NCBI GenBank assembly: GCA_036937835.1
Contig: CM072863.1
Coordinates: 22,535,501-22,599,500 of the forward strand
Length of the DNA stretch: 64,000 bases
DNA from: Pampus argenteus
Lineage: Eukaryota > Chordata > Actinopteri > Scombriformes > Stromateidae
Reading direction: 5' to 3'
Of the stretch, positions 57,514-64,000 are shown piece after piece. Each line of letters opens with the position of its first letter. Position 1 is the first letter of the stretch. Both the position numbers and the translations under genes were made by a program. The notes beneath the pieces were generated by a model that worked only from the letters and a program-made list of their open reading frames with translations, searched no databases and was not told where the DNA came from.

Positions 57514-60500
57514 CTGAAGGAAGACGTTGCTGTTAGAAAGGCCATGGAGAGCATTTATTTTTTTGACATAAAGTACAACACTAATAGTCTTTGAGAAATC
57601 TTAATGTGGAAATAGATGACGATAGCTGGAGCCAGTGGTTGAAAACTTCCCCTTGACTAAATGAGCCTGCCATGACTTCTAATTCATGCTGCACAGGTAA
57701 GGGTGACAGTAAGAGTGAAACAACAAAGACCTTGCTGAACATGATGTAGCAACAGCAGCCACAAAAGTCACTTTTTAAAGGCCTGACAAACCTGGCACAA
57801 CATGAAACATGACTTTCACCGCACGAGCAGGGATGGTTAGGACATGATCGCAATTTTAAAAAGAAATTGATTATGTGATTATGCCTTTCTTGAACCGATG
57901 TGTATTAGAAAGCCAACTCACAAGTCAGGGATATGGTTAAATTCACAGACACCCATTCACACCTAGTTCTGTCTAAAATCAATTTGTAAGAAAGCTAACG
58001 AACTTTATTACTACCAGACATTCACATATCCACTCAATGAATACCCAACTGTGCCTGAAACCTTTACACTGCATTCACAGTCATCATAACATGCTCACAA
58101 CTCATTTAAGAAGGTCATGTCGGTGCCAACAGTTAAAGTTAGCAGCAGTAGCATTCAAACAAAGGCAGGTAGCATTAGTGTTGGCAGCTAATGCTAAAAC
58201 CTAAATGGATGATGACTTGCAGTTAAAACTGAGGAAATGTTTAGCTTTTTTTTCCAAATTTCTCAAAACCAAAAAGACTTCCTTTCATGGACAAGTGTAA
58301 ATATCAACTTCTTCAAATCTTATACATATGGAATAATATAAGAAAATTAATATAAAGATATACCAAAGTTAGAACAACCGAACAAGAAGACTAACATTTT
58401 ATTTAATCCACAGTACATCCAGACACTATGAGGCCATGAGCCTGATTTAGAGAAAGAGATGAAATGAAATGAAACCCAAATCCTCCTCTGCCTTTGCAAC
58501 CCTACTAACTTCTCATTTTATGCTCGTCCTTCACCACAGGTGTCCTGAAGCTGTAAGGGCAGTATCATTCCCTTCCCACAGGAGATCCAAATGACAGTCA
58601 TTGTCTAGGAATGCTGCCCTAACTTGGACAAAGCTCGGTCAAACCTGGAGACTTTCCAGTCCACCCTCAAGGTTGTTAAAAAAGAAGTGTAAACTGTGGC
58701 AGCTGATCCAGGAGTTCCTACCTCTACCCCGCGGCCTGGATGTGCCCGGTCTTGTTTGTGGCTATTCCCTCAGGGAGGAAGCTGGCGCTAACTAACTCAT
58801 TTATCGTTCACATTTATCTTTGAGGGCTGGGCCTGGAGCTGAGCTATATGAAGGCAAGTTGAAAGCTGAAGTGTGACGGAATTGTGGGGGAGACTGATGG
58901 ATGATGGATTGATAGGATTGAAATTACAGGAACAGGAAGGATTGCAGTCTTTGCTCTAATGTTTGTTTTCATCACTGAGTTTCCTACTTAAGGATAAAAG
59001 TTCACACAATGGTTGATCAGGTTGTGCAAACAGGGAGTGAGCCTGGAGCCTCTCTACTCTGAGAACATAGTCAGTGCGTTTGGTTTTGGGGAGAGTAGAA
59101 GCAGTGAAGCAGTGTCCCTCTGCCAAAAGCTCTTTTAACGCCAGGTTTAATGAAGAAACCTTATGTAACAGCACTCGCACAACAGCAGCCAGCCGCACTC
59201 TCTCATGTTCAGGGGGCGACTTGAATCCGGATGCATTTAAGCCTTAATGGCTCCCTTTGTGGCCATGAAAAGGGACTGTACCAATTTCAGCCAGGTTTCC
59301 CATTGCTAGGAAATGTACAGTGACTCAACTGGTAACATGGTGTGTTCGCTCAAACATCCCCGTGACCCGTTCTCACAAAATCTACAGGGTTGGACATCGC
59401 ACCCAGGAGTCCTCTCAAACATGTCCACTGGTCCTAATACGCAAGGACAACTCAACCCAAAATCAGGCCAGATTAACCTCGGAAAGAAAAATATTGGTGC
59501 CGCAGGTGGAGGCAGGAGGCGCATTTTCTGTGAACAGGAAACAAGTCCTTAAAACTGTCACAAAAGAGATTATCATGAGAAAACAGGCTTCAAAAAGAGG
59601 CCACTGAAAGGCATTATAAAGTCCTACAATTAGTGAGAGCTTTCACCATTGACTTGGAAATTGGTGCCGAGTTCTGATACACATGATGTTTTTGGTTGTT
59701 TTGTTTTTTTTCCGTTTCATTTTTACATCTTAATTTTGACTGTTTAGTGAAGCTGAAACGTGTACATATCCCAAACACATCAAAAACAGTGTCACCATAA
59801 CCCAACAGTGCCACCATTCCTGAGGTTGTTAAGCTGTTGGTTACCACTGACAGAGAGGCTTTGGCCACGGCCGCTCTGTAATTAAATACCAAAACTTTCT
59901 GCTTTTTTCCACACTCTGTTCCTTGGAAAATATATACAGGGTCTAAATACAACTCCTGCCCTGCCCTCTCAGGCTAGCTGGCACAGAGCTGATGCCACCC
60001 TGCTTCATTCCTCAGTCCACATCTGCTCATTCCACCTCAGATTGGACAAAGGTTTTGCCAACACACCCCACCACGAAAGAAAAAAAAGGCAGAAAAGACG
60101 GCTGGTGCCAAAACTGAAAAATAGTATTGTGGTTGAATTCCTGAGAGCCAGGGATAAAAGTCAGAAGCCTTCATTGGACGTACTCTTTGGCAGTGTAAGC
60201 ATAGGGATTCATCTTTACAGTGAACTCATGGAAGGAACTTTGGATCAACTCTGAGCGCAAGCATGCAGCCCCGGGTCAGTTTTGTCCAGTGACAATTCCA
60301 AAAAGTTTATTCAAAGAAGATAGCTGCATCCTCAATAAAGTTTACAAAAGAGAGACAAGCTGTATTGTTTTGTGAATTCTACTATTATCAAAAAGTAAGA
60401 AGAAGAAATAAAATGGAACCTCAGTCTTAATCAAAGTTTTAATTCACTCACAGTGTTGTTTAAAACACATGTTTTGTAATAGGAAGCGAGATTGTGAAAC

Positions 60501-63500
60501 TGATTTTTCAGACAATCAATCAAAACTTGTGACATGAAACAACCAGCGAGCTGCCAGAAATCCATTTGTAAAATTAGTTGGGGGTGACCAAACAGGGTTG
60601 ATATTTGACTTAATCTGAACTGCCACATTCAGATCGCCTACTTTAGCTCTACATGAAACAGAGTCTTCTCATTCATTCTTCTCCTTCAGTGGGATTGCTT
60701 TAAAAAATAAAAAATAAAAAAAACCCAAGGCCAATCAAATACATTCCTGGAAGATTATAAAAAGCGCTGTATTGCGGTGATAACTGCTGCAGAATCCTGT
60801 CTGTTATTATTAGAAGGCGTTTGCAGTGTTTTGTTGCCCGATAGCCTTTGAACACACTTATCTGTTCCTGGACTTCCTGTTTCACCGGTACATAAGCAAC
60901 ACATCCCCACCACTCGTGCTGTCTGATTTTGGTCTACACACCCGCTAAGTCTTAATGAGATAGAAGACGAGCACTTTCCAGTGACAGCTTGGTCATTAAG
61001 TCTAATTGTTTTCTCACACAGAACATGACGAGCAGCACCGTCTCTATGGCCAATTCATTCATTTACACTACCATGTTTTCTAATGGCTAAGCCCGTCATC
61101 GTAATCTGACAACAACACATGGCAATGTGTGCCACTTCCCCCAACTGGTATTAGCTATGATTGATTTTTTTTTTTTTTTTCAGTGGGGGAAACGCACACG
61201 AGGGTCATCAGCTACGCTTCATCTGCTTTAATTACCAACGCTTTTTTTAACTCGCACTGAAATCCCCCCTTTCATCCTCACTGCCTCGTGCTTTCACTAC
61301 AGAAATGAGTTTACTACTTTGTGACAAACATAGAGAAAAATGTGTTAATTATCTATATTCAACACACATACTCTAATATCCTTATATACAGTAGACTAAT
61401 GCTAAATTTAATGCATCAATCACATTTCATTTTGCAAGCTGAGAACATGGTTTCCTTCTATATAACTTAAATTCACTGAGGGTTTCATTAATATGAAAAC
61501 AGGTACAAGCTGAAGTTAGCATTTTACTTTATTTCCCCCTTTAAAAGATACTTCTTATATTACAACTTGTTTTTGCCATCATTAGTCTCAGTTATGATAA
61601 TATTGCACTGACCAAACAAGATCTGCTCAGATGATCTGGGAACACGGTGACAGACGGGGTTTATCCAGAATATCTAAAACTACTTGGAGTTTTTATTTAG
61701 AGTTTAAACTCAAAGTAATCACATGGTTCAGGTTGTAAAAGGCCCGTTCACTTTCTGCATAGAGAATGGTCAGTGACTCACAGCTCCAGCACCTGTTCTC
61801 TCTGATAAGCTTATTCTCCTTAGCAACAGCAGCCTTTCCCCGCTGGACCTCTTTTGTTATCATTACTGGAAATGATTACCTAAACTTCTAAAATAACACC
61901 TAAACTGGAATTACATTTTAAAGGCGCCTATTCCAGACATTTCTTTCTCAACGGATTACATTTAAGATTTTATAAAGGTGGAAACTCCAGTGTTACCTCT
62001 CATAGCCCTGTCAGGATGACACACTGATGCAGGTTAATCCCACATTGGTGAATGAACGGGTCAATGCACATCATATGACCTGGCTTTGTGACCCTTCTTC
62101 CTGCTCCCACTGGACAATCTTTGGCTTTGTTAAACAGGCTTTACGGTTATAGAAGGGAATTTATTGTTACTGAGGTTTAAAAACTTCCTGACACAGCAAC
62201 AAGACAGTGAAGAGAAATGTTGTGGGCGGGTCACAGAGACTTGTTACTCGTGTGATTTAATTTTATATAATTGTATGTTTAAACATAATTACAGCGGCAG
62301 AATGATGTCTCTGCTGTCACAGGTGAATCCCTCGTCATCACAGTTCAGGCTTTAACATGTATGAATACAGCGCTCAGAGTCAGTGTGATTTAGAGGCAGC
62401 AGGCTTTGTGTCAGCATGTGGTACGCAGCTACTACTAATCAATTCGCTAATGAATGATGTCATGCTTAAATCATCAAAAGCAGCCACACAAACCTTCTCC
62501 TGCGGCATCGGAAGCTGTGTTGCAGGAATTCTTCTTGAAAATTCACGCAGCACAGAGCGAGGATCAAGTGGGCGCTTGTTCTTTTGCTTTCAGATGACAC
62601 TCGGTAATGAATCGGATATGCAGCAACAGTAGCAGAGGCCCAGGGGCAATCAATGAGGTTATCCCCCTCTGCCACTGTGCCAAACCAATAAAGCCATAAG
62701 TATTTAGACAGCACAGGCCAGATCCCGTCCACAACTTCCACAGTACTGACTTGACTAGGCAACGCTGTCAATAACTTTTAGAATTTAAAACACACTAAGT
62801 GGGTAAAGGCAAATAATAGAAGAGCTACAAGAGTCTGATAAGTTCAGAAAATGACTTCACTTTACTGTAATGCAGCATTAAAACCAGAAAAAGACAACTT
62901 TCTCCTATTTTCCATGACTGCGTAACAATAAAGTGTCTTAATCTGGTAATTTCTGTTCTGTAAATCCGCCTACAGAAGACTTGCATCTTAATCTGTCTGA
63001 TTTGCAAACACAGAGCCGAGCTGACGCCTAATTCACTGTTTAATTCTAATTTCTTTAAAATTATGGGAAGAAAAATCACATCTTGTACATGCAGTGTTTC
63101 CACTACATTCAATCAGGAGAGACAGCCACTGCAACACCCGTGGAAATCCTTTCACACATCTTTGATTATGTGTGAAAGTTTTAAGGGGCGACATTTTCTT
63201 TTAGAAAATGCAAGAACAACCAAATAACAAATGACGTCAAACATATGACCGTCCAAGTAGCGATTGATGTGCATGAATGCTCATTTCAGCAGAATACAAA
63301 GCTTATGTACCGAGTAAAAGGATGTTCTAGACTTGATCACACCAGCAGGATGAGCAGACTTGTGGTGAGATTACAATCTGCTCCCTGAGAGGATTGCTCG
63401 CTTCTTTAGCCGTCCACACCTGTAATCTGCTTTTCCACTCAGGAACTGCTCGTGCTACATCTCTCACTGTGCAAATGGTTTTGGTTTACAGTGCTGCCGC

Positions 63501-64000
63501 TCAACAGAACTGACTTGAAGACTTCTGCATCAAATTCTATTCAAAGATCTGAAAAGCAAACAGTTGTGGATTAAATGTAGCAGAGATTAGTGTCTGTAAA
63601 AATCCAGCTGTGCCGCACAGTATGAGACTGAAATGAGGCCATCGCTTTTTGATTGCCTTCTACTAAGTGGGACATGGGGTCATGGGGTTGTTATAGTAAT
63701 CAGTGTGTTGTCTGTGATCAATAGGCAGCAGACTGAACATGTGCAATCGATACAGGCCTACAACTGCACACTCCACCCTAACTCCACTTCTACTGTTTGT
63801 TCATCTGTGTCCACTGATCTTAAATGACGCTCCATTAAAAGTAAATAAACTTACTATTAGCAGTTGCTGTTTTCAATGTACCCATGTATAATCTGAAAAT
63901 ATTTGCATCATGTATGTATGTTCAGACTTGAGCTGTGACTCAAGTCGTGACACAAATTGTGGCTCATGTCACCATTTGGCTCGGCTTTGGGTTTTTTTTT
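57514..64000. other. Non-coding stretch to the right edge
   Basis: About 6.5 kb. Only chance open frames, a T run near 61165-61181 and old AT-rich sequence are seen. No promoter, CpG island or neighbouring gene is recognised. Confidence 0.55.

Noticed and set aside
59614..59952. 112-codon minus-strand open frame
   Set aside because: No family recognised and no exon signals; kept as non-coding. A protein search would settle it.

Overview
This is vertebrate nuclear DNA, most likely from a teleost fish. It has short exons with GT-AG introns, AT-rich spacers, very dense CA/TG microsatellites and several dispersed repeats of the kind common in fish. There is one protein-coding gene, on the minus strand, and no sign of bacterial or viral gene organisation.

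The left 26.5 kb carries the coding part of a plexin-B1 gene, read right to left. I joined 25 coding exons (positions 26495 down to 618). Every splice phase agrees, giving an open frame of about 1809 codons: signal peptide, Sema domain, PSI1, PSI2, a 295-residue threonine/proline-rich stretch in a single exon, PSI3, IPT/TIG repeats with a basic furin-type cleavage site, one membrane segment, a juxtamembrane coiled-coil stretch and the first third of the cytoplasmic GAP domain. The Rho-GTPase-binding domain, the rest of the GAP domain and the C-terminus lie beyond the left edge. The mucin-like insert followed by an LDYQYD motif points to B1 rather than B2 or B3. I cannot tell the plxnb1a and plxnb1b paralogues apart.

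The right 37.5 kb (26.5-64 kb) has no convincing coding sequence. Three short minus-strand segments there (27373-27461, 45486-45587, 57443-57513) have strong acceptor and donor signals on both sides and look like 5' untranslated exons of the same gene. If so, this region is mostly 5' introns and the promoter lies at or beyond the right edge. No CpG island or promoter is evident inside the window.

Other notable contents are a degenerate U1 snRNA-like sequence joined to a retroposon-like tail (about 38960-39180), a 23-copy 24-bp minisatellite that stays open in one frame (52269-52820), a transposon-like repeat with an internal 92-bp duplication (about 3170-3790), two copies of a 56-bp terminal-type repeat in one intron, a perfect 43-bp alternating purine-pyrimidine tract (34881-34923), and many microsatellites.
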